A stretch of DNA of 64,000 nucleotides, from contig OX387197.1 of the NCBI GenBank assembly GCA_947561715.1, positions 19,700,266 through 19,764,265 of the forward strand, given 5' to 3'. Source of the stretch: Ascidia mentula. Taxonomy: Eukaryota; Chordata; Ascidiacea; Phlebobranchia; Ascidiidae. Below the pieces are notes generated by a model. It saw only the letters and a program-made list of their open reading frames with translations, was not told where the DNA came from and did no database searches. This document shows positions 30,701 to 42,938 of this stretch, in pieces; within the stretch, counting starts at the first letter, position 1, and the number at the start of each line of letters is the position of its first letter. A program made the position numbers and the translations under genes.

Positions 30701-33700
30701 TTGTTTGCGTGAGCACGGAACGTCGTGATGACTCGTCGGTCACGCTAAGCCTACGACCTGTAAAGCGAGGTCTCCTACGACAAGCCGTAATTTCATGGAT
30801 GGTTGATCGCCGACGCACTATCGACGGCACGTGAACCTCCTCCAACTGGTAATACCGAACACATAAGTAAACATTCGGTTTGGCACGTTCGCTAATTTGT
30901 AAACTCAAGTGTTTGTGAAACAACGCAGGTTTTTTTCGAAATTCTTTTCAATGGAAAAACTAGCGCGCGTCACACAAAACGGCGGAATGCAATGTAAAAT
31001 CGCTTTGCATTTGGAGCTTGAAAAGTGCACAGGTCCGGAAGTTTATATACTCAAAAGCCGAGACAAGGACTTGCATGAACAATAAGCTCACTACGGCTTT
31101 TCAACCGAAATTAGGTTTTTGTTTCAAACAACACGCAATACGTCGACTGAAGCAACTCAAGTAGCACACGAAATGAAATGAACAAGCCTTTCATTCAAGT
31201 TTGAAAGACACTTGAGGAAAGGAATCTAAATGACCGCGACCATTCGTAAAGACTGCATGACCACATCCACGATCATTTTAATTACTTGGGTGTGCCGAGG
31301 AGTTAACTATATACCATGGACGAATAATTCATGTATAGGAGGTTATAAAACAAATAGTGTTACAACTTGCTTTGCACTATGAAGCCATGATAACGTTTTG
31401 TTTTCCAACAAAGGAGTTTTTTTTATCCTCGATAAAGAAAGGATGCAGTAAACAAGCAAGGATAGAAACCCCTAACGTAACGGCGTCAACAACACATGCG
31501 TCATCGTATTCGGTTTCATTCGTAACTAAAGATAAACTTCGGCTCATTTTATAACAGTACTGAAACCAGCCGGAGGAACTTTGACGCAAAACAACGGCGT
31601 AAGCGACGGAAGTTATAGTTTACTGTATGAGAAATTGATGACAACTATCTCGTTAACGCATCCTTACACGCCTATAGGCGCGATTAGGGTGACTTTTAAA
31701 ACAATCCCTTTTTTTCAGACTTGATAAATGTTTTCAGACGTTGAAGGTTCCCGCATGCTTACTTGCCCGGGTGTGCTAACAATGTTTCAAAAATCTTGAC
31801 AGTTAATATTTAAACCGTAAACCATGGCGTCGACGGCAATTTACGATAAAACTGTAAATAGAAAGCGAACAAGGCCACTATTGTGAGTTCCTGCAAAGCA
31901 ATCACCTGTAAAGTTTCATGTTTTCTTGTTTCGCGAGTGAACGAGCATGCGTAAACTTGATAACCACATCGCACGTTTGACATTCAAATGTGGTCAAAGT
32001 TTCACCCGAAAGGTTTGTTCTCCTTTTCAAACGGAAATCGTCCCTGACCACCAACCGGATCATAATTCCAACGTACTGTCGCCCTATTCTCACCACCACC
32101 CAGGCGGTGGAAAACCTTTTACCGCGGTCTTGAGAGACATCCAGTTGATGTGTATTACGTTAAAAACCAACGTAATACATTAATGTTTATTCACAGGAAA
32201 TGGCAGGTCAAACTTTGAGAAGAATGCGCTTCATGTGGGTAGGCTAAATGCCAACTATAATAAGCCTATTTGCAGACCGTTTTGGGTGTGATGAACTTTA
32301 ACTGAGCTCGACTGCAACAAAATTATACTTTTAAGTGTATCTGACGAACGGGGTAAAGTCAAAGCACACAGTTTGGTAAAAGCCATTCTCAGCAAAGATA
32401 ATCCGTTTGTCTACCTAGTGCTTGTCAGTTTTTACGCACCTGACGCTGGCTTCCTTAGACAGGTCGCCGTGCCTCACCACGATCAGCTTCACAGATCCAC
32501 AATTTTCCATCACCGAGCATGAGACAGCGTCGAATTCGATCTCGGTGGAGAGACGAACTGCGCTGAGTATTTGATCCAATTCCAGACGTTGAGTGGTGGT
32601 CGGTGCCACGCCATTTGCGTGCGTCACTTCCGCGAGCTGTTCGGACGAGCGCCGGCACATACGTTTTTGTTAATGCAACGCGAAGCAAAAAGAAAACCCC
32701 ACCGAAGATGGGCGGATGTGGAGAATGGGGAGTATTATGTCAAATAGGTTAAGCTGCATTGCTGTGACTTTTTATTTAACGCTCAACTGCGATAAAGTAG
32801 GTTTACAACTACCCTCGTCTTTAAAACAACACAAAAAGAGTTTTAACGGAAAAAGATAAAATGTTACAGGGTGCGGGTACTTATGTGTCTACCGTACAAA
32901 GCTCAAACTTGACAACATGCGATTTTATGTGCAGGCGACGTGCAAACGCATGCAAGCAAGCAACTATACAACAATACGTGGAACACAGTGAAGCTTACAT
33001 GCCACCTTCCGAGTATACATGCGGTAACAAAGTTACTTATAGTAAAGGAACCAGGGGAAGAAAGACTTGAGAATTGGAACTTATTTTTGCAGGTAAGTTT
33101 AAATGAATGCGGTTTCAGATTGCAGTTATCTTTCTAACGTTTGGGATTCTCAACCTTTAGAGCCGATCGCTTTGGGCTGTTTGATTGACATCTTTTCAAG
33201 AAGGACTTCCGCTTTTGTTGCGAACATGCACGGGAAGTCCAAGCATATGAGGCTTTGAACCATACCCACACTTTTGCGTAAGATACAATTTACAGATATA
33301 AAGCACATGACACGTATAGTAAACCTATACGTTGTTTGCACATTATTTTCATCAAAAATACGTGCAGCTGCTAATAATTTAAGCTTGTCAACTATTATGT
33401 ATAGTTTATTGCGCATTCGCATAGTGTCCAGCTTCAGGAAAACCTTTATTACATGATTAACATTAATAGTCTGTGTCTTAATACCAAATGTACGTCTGTG
33501 TTCTATAGTATATCCACAAAATAAAAGTGTCATGAATGTTTAAGAGGCATTTTACTAGTTTAATAGGCGATTCACACGTTGAACCTACTGCTTATTCTGC
33601 ACGTTTTTTATTCCCCGACATACCATGAAATATTCATTTTATGCTTAGCTTGATGGACACGAGGCCTTGTAGTTCATTGAAACAAAGCAAAGCGGTCGCT

Positions 33701-36700
33701 TTGCAAATGCAGCCAAGTGCGTTGCACGAGGTGACATTAATTTTTTAGAAGGGGTGGCGTTGCGACTTGTTTCAGCGGCATGTCACCCCTCACACAGGGA
33801 TTGTGTGGTTAATATACTTTAAAAGGTTTTGCACAGGTTTAAGACGACCTGGAAATTCGGTTTAGTGAGATAATTCCATACAGATTGCGCCTGCGGAGCA
33901 ATTGCATCCTTTGCATGCTTGTCACTGTCGCAGCGACAAGTTCATATCTTAATTGACCAAAAGCTATCAAAAGCGCATGCGCCTTTAGCATTGCAACAGT
34001 GTTAAATCAGCACCTGGGTATAAGCTGCCTTTTATTGAACGCAAAAAAAGTCAATCGTCTTTAGGGACCACTAAACAACGCGAGAAGGTATAAATATTTT
34101 TTAACTTCCGATTTTGACGTCCTTAAGTCAATGGGTTAGAGGCCTGTTTAATCGATAATAAGGTAAAGGCGACATTTAATGTCATTTGCTTTCGATTTCT
34201 CTCCTCGTGGGGTCAAAGATTTGCTTCTAAATCGGCGAACAAATCGTTATTTTAATGATTTTACACAATTCGAACGTCGGGTCGTGGCAGCAGTAGCTTT
34301 TAAACTTCAATGGTCTACATTGAACTAACAGTTTAAAAGCTTCGGACCGGGATTTGGGCGAAAGTAGGTAAAACGATAGGACTTAAGTAACTGAAGAAAG
34401 GAAAATTAAAAGGTGGAAACTCGTGCTGTGAAAAAAGTCACCGAAAAAAATCAAGCTATTAGGCAGGCGACAACTCGAAGTGCGGATTTACACCTGGAAG
34501 ACGACGTTTGCAAACAAACACACCACAAACTAGAAAAAATCAACATAAAGGAGAAATTGCCAACCTGAGTTGTTGATCCTGAGCGCAGCACCTACGCAGA
34601 TAAAACGACGATGGTAGTATTGAGAGTTTTTCAACGGCGTCAAAGCCGTGAGGTTTACAGGAGCTTCAAACGGGTGAAAGCACTTACAATAACCCTAAGG
34701 TCAAGTGCAACTGTGCAAGTCAACACTGTTTTGACGCCTGTGGTTGCAGACTATTGCAGTTCACATTAAATCGATCAAGAACACCTGGTATTTTGCCCGC
34801 TGCATGGCATTGGCGAGTTACGTCGTTCGTGAAAGTGAAGAACGGCCGGCGGATTACAAAAGTATCCGTGACTCTTGCATGGATTCATAAATTGGGTTTT
34901 ATTCAGATCTTGGGATAGTGATCCTCGGGCGCAAGTGCAAATTTCGGTTTGGAGCATGGGAGTCTTTTTGTGTTTGTTACTGGGTGGTGGGGCTTGTGTT
35001 TTTTTGGTTTTCGTCTAGACATGAAGGGTATATGTCCACAAGCGGATTTGTCATTAAGTATTCATGGGTTGCGTTAAACGAAGTGTAAAGGCAACCCTGG
35101 TGAAGGAATTAATAATGAAAGATCACTCTGTATTTTAGTACAAGGGCGATCCAATTCACTGTGCGGTGTTTGTTACACAATATGCACGATCTACTTTCTT
35201 CATTAACACAAAATGCGAAAACTATAGTTTTGAGTAAACAAATTTTTACCCACTTGAATTACTTGGAATATACGCACAATAACGAAATCCGGTGTAAACA
35301 TTTTGCCCGCGAATGACCAGTGCTATTTTGGATTTGAAAAAGCCAACGGCAGTCGTTTACAAACATATTTGGCATGCAAACATCGTCTATGAAAGCCCAC
35401 ACGATAATATGTAATCAGACATTGTGATAGCGAGTACGTCATGGTTAAACAAGGACGGTAACGCGCAGATGGTAAATTGCATGATGTCGGATTCGGGTGC
35501 AGCGCATGCGCAAACAGAATGCCAGGCATTTGTGATCGGATCAATGAAATGTATAAACTTGTTCGTTTTAATACTGAGATGTAATGCTTGTCTGGTTGGC
35601 GATTAAAATGGACACAAAATAAGGACGATAGACTTCATTGTTCACAACTATAAGAACCAACTCAGCTACAATATTCAGCTTTGTGACGTTAATTAGGCTG
35701 TTAGTGCTATTTTAACTACCTCCACCTTTTTAGAAGGTCACATATTTTTACTGGTTGTTAGTTCAGTGTGCTCTGCCGCGAACGGTGAATGTTAATGAGG
35801 AAATACAGAAGATTGCTACTAAAAAAACTCATCCATACGCTTGTTAAGGTATTTAAAGTGTAGTCAACGAATGAAGGCTGGTGAGCGTGGGCTCGCGCGC
35901 TTCCTTCATTGAAATACAGGCATGGAAAATAAACGCGCATAGATCTCTTACTGCACCGGGCATAAATTAATCAGCTGAGGGTGTAAGTTACGACCCCGCC
36001 GGTTGTACGAAGAGACGAAATTCTTGAAAAACCTACTGGTTTCGATACAACGCAACTTCAATTGAAGTCACAAGAAACCATAAACCGATTGAAAAGTAGT
36101 TTTAAATCTATGAGGTCAACTTACAGTGACTTCGATTTTATGTCATATTCATTGGGCAAAGAGCTAAATAAAAACTGCAGCAGCGCGTGGCAAATTAGCT
36201 TTTAAACTTGTGAGATGGCCGAGCTTGCTTAATATTACAAAACGTGTTACTGCAACGAAACGAGCAGCTAGCAGCACAAAATAAATTAAACTCGCTCGGA
36301 TTTCTACTAAAGTAGCAGCATGATGAACTCATCGTAATGTCAATGTGCACTGACGGTCGTAATATAAATAAAGCGCCCGAATCTCGTCAGCCAAAAGCCA
36401 CTCCTATTCCCATAGGCCCCGAACAGGCCTCGTGAATTAATGCGACAGCGCAAGCCTACGCCCATACGTAACACGACCAATTGAGGTATGCGTGCAGATT
36501 TAACGGCCTGCGTGTCTGTTCGTAAATGACAGACCAAATACGCGGCCTCACGTTTGGCGTGCAGGCAAATTACAGTTGGCGTCAGACGTCAGTTTACCTT
36601 TTGCAGATTTTCATTCAAGCGAGGCTGGATCCGCTGGCCGGCAAAAAGATCTCTGGACGCTTTGACCCGGTACCAAGCACGACTGTGCGGGGTCTCGTCC

Positions 36701-39566
36701 TGCGTTAAAACAAAGAAAATATGTAGAATGATTGCGGTGTTTTCGTGAAAAAGATTGGGTTCAGAAAAGTTTGATGGCAGGGCATGGCGTGTGACATTTG
36801 GAGACGCAACAGCGCATGCCGCGCGTGCACACTGCACACACACTGTTTGCGCGTCTCCATAGCGTGAAATTGTAGTTTCAAAAATATGCTATGGGAGATA
36901 ATGTCTGTTCATGATTTATACTTGAGATACAAACTGGCAAGTAAATATGCGTGGGAGGGTCATCAAAATAAATCACACCGTCATCCGATGAATGCCATGC
37001 AAACGCACAACATACCTGGAGTTGCAAGGCAGCAATGTTAGAAGCATCATCTTCACTCAGCTTTTCAGGTTTATCCAGGGTTTTCATGAAAGATGCCACA
37101 ACATCTTTCATTCGCTCCTCCTCTGTTGTGGGTTGCTTCATCAGGGCCGTGTCTTCCGCGGCGTTGCCAAGCTCTGTCAAAGCAATGGGGATTTTGCTTG
37201 TTGTAATGGTGTATTGATATAGTTTTTGTCACGTAGATAAAAGAATCATAAATTCTTTGTTTTCCACAACTCACCGATCTCTATGAGCTTTAAAAGCGCG
37301 ATAAAGACGTAAAACTGTCGGAAATGTCCACCAACGTGTAGGGCAGGATTAACATGCTTGTTTTAGTACAATTGGCATTTTGACGAGATGCGCCAGTAAA
37401 ACTAAAAGGATCGACTGCCATTTACCGAGGCTTAGATACGGACTTGAGCACACACTGCCATACGGCCCAAAAAACGTTTCTATTTGTACGTTGTGCAAAC
37501 ATACGCTTTTCAACAACAATTATATTTTGAACTTTTCTTTTATCATTTGGTTCAGTTTTTTTTCAAAACAACATCAGAAACTAATTCGGTATATACCCTA
37601 ACGATGTTTTAGCGCCGAAGCAGAGCATGTACGTTATTATACCAACCGATTTCAAGCCGATCGTCCTTGACCTTCTTTTTGCCGCAATAATCCTTGTCGG
37701 CAAGAAAAGCCAACATCACGAGCAAAGGAAAGAAAGAAAACGTGATCACTGCCTCCCACAATGAGATCTGAAACAAAACGCAACACCAGCTGTGAGACAT
37801 AATAATCGCATTTGCTGTACAGCTGGAACGCTACCATCCGCTCCAAAAATAAGTGTTTCTACACTGTAATGACACGAAAACGCCCATTGTGGCCTCGTCG
37901 AATGCGAAATTGCCGCTGATCCGTGAAAATGAAATTAACAACTATAATTGACAACGGTGGTTTGTCATTTGTGTTCTAAAACTTGTAACGCCATTCGGCT
38001 GCAGTGTACAACTGCCAAGATGTTGAAAGGTTTATGATTTTGCAACACTCGGTATTTGTCACGATATTGTGCTATGACCGGTCGCCTGGTTATTCAGCGA
38101 TTAGCACACAAACCCGTGTCTGAAACGTAAATACGACCAGTGAAAACCGGTACAAAAAAGCGCGATCTTAGCGTCGTATTTGTTTGCATTGGCGCAGACC
38201 CTATGGTCCACAAACCTTTCATGGAAACACTATCAAAGGGCAATAGCATGAAGACACACAACGTCCTTCTGGCCAAGAATGCGGCCGACGCCTTGGGCAA
38301 GTTTGAGCAAGGTCTGACCGGAAAAGGACGCCGCCTTGTTTGCGTTGACAGCTGTTGTCTGCAATTGGGTATTGTGTGCCCGAAAAACTGGCTACACGCT
38401 AGGGAAACCGATACTAAGTCCACGAAAAATAACCGTGCATTTTTCAACAAAGTTGCAAGAGCTTACATGGTTTTTGCTTGGTCCGAGTAACACGAAGTAG
38501 AGCCAACCATAAGCAAACACCGAAAAGAAAGCCGTTGTGTAGAAGACCTTCATCCTGTTCACACGACGATGCTCGCCTTCGGGAATACCCGCCACGCACA
38601 CTGCGATGATGACCATGAGGTTGAAGGAGGCAGAGCCAATAATAGTTCCTGCAGGACAACAATTCTCAGAGCTTTCGACTTTACAAACTAAATACTGTTC
38701 CTAAGGAACTAGGGCAATCATTTCACAAACATAATGAACAGTTCAATAGGCAAACACTAACAAGTAAATGGTTATGCACTTAAATATTTTATATTTGAAT
38801 CAAGATACAAATACTTATTTTGTTTTAATAAGTTAAAACATGTATTTATTGATGAGTTGCCTTACCTGGACCTAATGCACCAGCGTGGAAGTTATTGGAT
38901 ACAATTTCAATGATGGATAGCAAAATTTCAGGTGCCGATGAACCAAGAGCCATCAAAGTAAGATTGGCTACAGTGTCGTTCCATACTCTCACTTGAACTA
39001 TTTCATAACCCTCTTCTTTGTCTGGTCGCGCAACTTTGACCTAATGTGTAGCAATACAAATATGTAACAATAACAAGTCATACATCATTCACATACATTC
39101 AAAATGAATTGGAGTATCATGGTAAATAGAACTTAAAAATGTCTTTTTCTGTTGTAAAACCTTATGAATAGCATAAAACAGTTTTTTAACTGCTATTTTT
39201 TCACAATTGTATTATGCTCAGTTTACTAATTAATGTTCTGTCATGAGAAATATAAAAAGACAAAGAAATGACAGAAATTGTTGAAATCATAATATATTTT
39301 CTGGTCATCAATTCAAAACCATGCTACTGCATGACACAGATTAACACAAGAACACATCTCACCTCAGTAGTTTTACTGGTAATGACTTCTATTGCACACA
39401 TGAATGTATCTGCAATTATTGCAACAGCCATGAAGCTCCACAGCAGTCCAACCAAGTAAAGAATTGCACGAAATTCTGTGCTCCATATTGATTCATTAAC
39501 AAGGGGTAAAATAAGTCCACTGCTGCACCTAAAACTTTCATTCAAGCAAGTTGCATTTGATGCCAT
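24769..39566 (-). CDS. SLC8: Na+/Ca2+ exchanger, SLC8 (NCX) family
   Basis: Seventeen exons join in frame to 845 residues: 39566-39363, 39040-38866, 38648-38467, 37767-37633, 37314-37275, 37173-37016, 36699-36598, 32636-32440, 30354-30276, 29823-29649, 28625-28508, 27091-26950, 26228-26150, 25981-25803, 25727-25590, 25474-25280 and 25008-24769. The alpha-1 repeat contains GSSAPE (~95) and the alpha-2 repeat GTSLPD with IGNVTGSN (~710-740). Between them lies a large cytosolic loop with SRAWYRVKA and two Calx-beta domains: [10 protein letters not shown] then [11 protein letters not shown], and a second one ending in [13 protein letters not shown]. The C-terminus reads [13 protein letters not shown], as in NCX. 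The protein exports Ca2+ from cells against three Na+. Acidic clusters in the first Calx-beta domain fit Ca2+ regulation. Human NCX1 has about 970 residues, so the loop is shorter here. The N-terminal signal peptide is uncertain (see 39541-39756). Confidence 0.93.
27092..28507 (-). other. Intron within the second Calx-beta domain of the exchanger
   Basis: A 1.4 kb intron separates exons 28625-28508 and 27091-26950. In vertebrate NCX genes this part of the loop hosts alternative exons. I searched both strands for a cassette of compatible phase (2 to 2) and saw no convincing one. Confidence 0.4.
32637..36597 (-). other. Largest intron of the exchanger gene
   Basis: A 4 kb intron lies between the loop exon ending at 36598 and the first Calx-beta exon at 32636. 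It is AT-rich and contains only short ORFs without recognisable domains. No repeat or RNA gene was identified. An enhancer or alternative promoter could be here, but nothing in the sequence shows it. Confidence 0.4.
38140..38490 (+). other. Antisense 116-codon ORF in an exchanger intron
   Basis: An open frame of 116 codons ([13 protein letters not shown]...) runs opposite to the exchanger. It covers the 38466-37768 intron and the end of exon 38648-38467. Its GC content is higher than the neighbouring intron. No homology is recognised, and the opposite strand is open as well (38450-38094). It may be a nested retro-fragment or chance. Confidence 0.15.
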
Positions 39567-39756
39567 TTTCGTTTTGATGTTTAGTCTTCACACCGGCGTA
39601 AGACTTCACAGCAGCAACATCTGTGTTACAAAATACATTTTCAAAAAATGAAAACGCGGCTGTTGCTACGAAGAGTACAAAAACAGGCCTTAGCAGCAAC
39701 TTTGGTGCGTGGTGCTTTTTTTCAGCTAAACTGCCCGTTAATCTGATCAGCGACAA
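39541..39756 (-). other. Signal-peptide-like ORF overlapping the exchanger start in another frame
   Basis: A 72-codon ORF starts at 39756 and has a hydrophobic stretch (RPVFVLFVATAAFSFF) after a basic N-terminus, as expected for the cleaved signal peptide of an NCX protein. It ends at 39541 and overlaps the exchanger ORF start (39566) in a different frame. No usable splice pair was found between the two. Either the true start is MASNATC at 39566, or an indel or assembly error separates the signal peptide from the rest. Confidence 0.45.
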
Positions 39757-40839
39757 TTATACACCATTTCCGCTGCCAAGCGACACACTCACTGCAAGCT
39801 TCCTTAGCTTGGTTTCATATCAACAACAAACTATTCGTCCCTCTGAGCTATTCCCTTGAAAATTGTTGAAGAACTTTTTTCTCTTTTGCGCGCCAAAAGT
39901 GGGAAGAAACACAATAGCGCCACACTACTGTTGTCATTCGGTGATTTTTACAACACTATCAGCGCTGTTCCACGATTGGAAAACTGACGCGTGCAGTTCT
40001 ATTTGAAGATTCCTGTACTGTGGTAGCGTATTTGTGTTAACAACTGGATGGATACGAAAAAAAACTTATTTTCCATTGGTTTTACTTTGTCGCAAACAAT
40101 TATGAAAATTACGCATGACGTCACAACAAAAATGGTTTTAGATTGTTGGTCGCCGCGACTTTCATTGCAATTTCCTACTTTAATTAGTTGTCGTAGAACC
40201 GAAAAATTTTAAAAATATTTTTATTCCTGTTCATTGGTTTTTATCATCGCCCTTTCTACGTTCTCATGTGTTGTGTTTACGGCGTACGTTCGTGCTGCAG
40301 GTGGTGTAGCGTTGCGTTACGTGTCACGTCATTCGGCTTATCTTTGCGCCTCTGTTCCATTACAGTGTAGTGCATATAGGGAAGGCAGCAGTACAGGGTT
40401 TCTTGCTTTTTAACTTTAGTAGTTTTATTATACATTTTATTATGTATTATATTTTATTTTAATTTATTTTATTCTTGGATTTATTTACCGCATAGCTTTC
40501 TGTGTTTATTTGCAAATTCAAATTTGCAGAAACTGAGGATGCCAGTTCAGGCGAAATCGATTTTTTACTAATAAATCAGCTGACTCAATTCGAAACTTCT
40601 GCTAGTTTCATTGATTTTTTTATTGTGGATATACTTTTAATTTTATGCAAAGTTGCTATCATCGGATAAAAATGGTTAAACGTTTCGACACACTTCCACC
40701 CCTTATTTCGTTAATGTTCAACCAAATTGAACGAATCTGTTTTGTCCACCAGGCTGACTAAGGTAAAGCTTCCCATAAAGTTGCCTAGAAATCAGCTCAA
40801 CATTGATTTTTCTGCCTCGGTTTATGAACAAGGTACGAG
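39757..40839. other. Divergent promoter region, exchanger (-) and PC-esterase (+)
   Basis: About 1.1 kb lie between two head-to-head genes. The region contains a dispersed repeat copy at about 40495-40620, described separately. I see no defined core promoter element and no exon. Confidence 0.45.
40495..40620 (+). repeat. Dispersed repeat, copy A
   Basis: This ~125 bp stretch recurs in reverse orientation at about 52180-52309. Shared landmarks in order are CTTTCTGTGTTTA, AAATTCnnnTTTGCAGAAACT, GGCGAAATCGATTTTT and ACTAATAAATCAGCTGACT. It is probably a short non-autonomous element. Ends and target-site duplications are not clear. Confidence 0.75.
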
Positions 40840-42848
40840 ATGAGAAAGGAAAGTCCAGTGAATCAGGCAGTAGCTATTTTTGTGCTCATGCTAGTCGTGT
40901 GTATGGTTTGTCAAGTCATCATTTCATCAACTAGTTATGAAGGAATTCATAAACAATATTTCGTCGTGTTACCTAAAAAAATGCCAATTGAAGATTCGAC
41001 ATTTACGGACACAAGACCTGTTACTTATAGAAAACCAGAAGTATGCGAAAATATCTTACAAAACCTTACTGTGGGGAAGTGGCAGAAATTACATGGGAAA
41101 AACATTTCCTCTCTGGATGAGACTTACAGAGAATACTGGGGGATAAAGGGTATTCTGAAAAATTTGTGGCGAAAAGATGGAAAGTGCGGATACTCAAAGT
41201 GAGAAATATATTATGTCGCAAACAGGTTTTGCTTAATAAATCTCTCGGTTTATGAAAACGTGTGTCAGTGTGATATAAGTTAAATTGATGTGAATGTGAC
41301 AGAACTTTTAAGTGCAAACCAACAGACAAACTGATTTTTATTATTTTTAAATTTGAGTAATCAAATTTAACTCAAGTAACAACGTCTGCCAATTTCTAAT
41401 CGACTAAATTTTAATCCACTTATCAAATATAACCAACCTCATTTGATGGCAGCTTGCTTGCAGTGATTCCTTTACATGAACAAATGTTGGTTATCACTAG
41501 AAAATGTGGTTCTAGTTTGGTTATATGTATTCACGGATAAACCTAAATATTTGATCAAAATAGTTCTTTTATTTCTGAATAGTTTGCAAGATAAAATGCC
41601 AGGCAGCAAGTGGCCTGCAGTTGGAAGTTGGTGCGACAAAGACGGTTCCAAACCATGTTGCAACAACAAGCAAAATGGCAACTGCTTCAAACCAATAAAG
41701 GAAGCATGCCAATGCAAAGGGTGTGTACTAAATCATTATTAACCAACTATTTGAAAGCTCTTTTAACTAACTATTTAGTTTAATGAACCCAACCTCAGTA
41801 GACCTCACCCAATATTTTCATTTAGTTGCGTCGACATGCGGCAATACCTTCATGCCGAACTATCCAAATGGCATCCCATTGATCAACGATGCAAGTGGCG
41901 CCAATACGGACCAGCTGAAGCGTGTGACATCATTGAACAATCACAGTATGACGACATACGTTTCGTCGGGGATTCACTCATGCGAAATATGTTTGCCGCT
42001 TTTATGATGTTGCTCACTGGCGATACGGTGCGGGGGGCGTGGGGCAAGGAGATGACAGAAAGGCAAAAGGAGAACTGTGTGGACGTAAGGTTTTTTTTCT
42101 GGGACGAATGCCGCAAAATTGTAAGCTCTTTGAGCGATGTACTGTTCAATGAGAAACTGTGCGGCGGGAAAGGGCCAAATTTTACTACAAATTCCCACGT
42201 TTACTACAGTCTGGATCAAAGAAAACAATTTCAAGACATTGTGAAAAGTTTAAGTGGAAAGAAAGGTTTGACATTACTTTATTACTTATTGGTGAACAAT
42301 GCTGCGGTACACAAATATCAATTGGCTATAGCAAACCGCGAGAGTCTAAACTACACAAAGCAAATATGTCAGAAAGCACGTTACACCAATATGACACGAT
42401 TTTATTTTTAACTCTAAATAAACCTGCCTTATGTTTAGGTACACTTCTCTTGGTCGGTGTTGGCTTGCACATGCAACTTAATCACAAAATGGTTGTTGAT
42501 GAATACTTGGATCCAGCTGTTCAAATAAGAAACGACTTCTATAAGAACTCAAAGATTCCGAATGAAGCTCGTTGGCCGCGCTTTATATTTTTGCTACCTT
42601 TGCTCCCGGGACTTTTAAAGCCCTATTCCTTTATCAAAACTCAAAATGATGACACCCTTGCCCACTTTTCCAAAAGAATTAAAACTTATTGTGGCAAGCA
42701 TAAAATTCCTGTGTTCGATTTTCGTCAGTTTTCTAAAAATGTACATAGTTTTGATGGCACTCATTATGGCCTGGGTGTAAATTTAATGAAAAATCAGCTG
42801 TTGCTGAATTACATTGCACAAGAATCTGTGGAGAACATTATACCTTGA
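40840..42848 (+). CDS. PC-esterase (SGNH-fold) family type II membrane protein
   Basis: Four exons, 40840-41198, 41583-41720, 41826-42265 and 42439-42848, join in frame to 448 residues. Residues ~8-28 form a single membrane helix close to the N-terminus, predicting a type II Golgi or plasma-membrane protein. A Cys-rich stretch (KPCCNNKQNGNC, CQCKGC) precedes the catalytic block. Block I reads FVGDSLMRN with the presumed nucleophile Ser at ~216. Near the C-terminus, FDGTHYG supplies the Asp-x-x-His pair (~418/421). This is the arrangement of PC-esterase proteins (plant TBL/ESK1, animal PCED1-like), which esterify or de-esterify sugars. It lacks NXPE hallmarks that I know. Substrate unknown. 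The first downstream AATAAA is at 42869. Confidence 0.75.
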
Positions 42849-42868
42849 AGTGTCTTGTATGCACGTGA

Positions 42869-42874
42869 AATAAA
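42869..42874 (+). terminator. Polyadenylation signal of the PC-esterase gene
   Basis: AATAAA lies 21 bases after the stop codon. Cleavage 10-30 bases further on would fall inside the antisense hammerhead sequence at 42879-42938. Confidence 0.6.
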
Positions 42875-42878
42875 TGAG

Positions 42879-42938
42879 AGCTGCAGACAGGGTGTGTACA
42901 CACACTGTTTCGACCTGTAAGCTCTCATCAGTGCAGCT
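42879..42938 (-). ncRNA. Hammerhead ribozyme, complete core
   Basis: On the minus strand the order is: stem I 5' strand AGCTGCA (42938-42932); CTGATGA (42931-42925); stem II, 42924-42912 (five-position stem with one G-G mismatch, loop TAC); GAAA (42911-42908); stem III (42907-42888, GT-rich, one mismatch); and TC completing the GTC cleavage triplet, with C at 42886. Stem I 3' strand TGCAGCT (42885-42879) is the perfect complement of the 5' strand. All conserved core bases of the hammerhead consensus are present. The open end is at stem I, so the permutation is type I. Cleavage is predicted after the C at 42886. It lies antisense, immediately downstream of the PC-esterase stop codon. Confidence 0.8.

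Noticed and set aside
30648-30923. Arg-rich minus-strand ORF inside the exchanger loop
   Set aside because: It looks like an intracellular loop, but no splice pair gives the right phase between exons 32636-32440 and 30354-30276, which already join in frame.
38094-38450. 118-codon minus-strand ORF next to an exchanger exon
   Set aside because: It does not join in phase to exons 38648-38467 or 37767-37633 and shows no exchanger motif.
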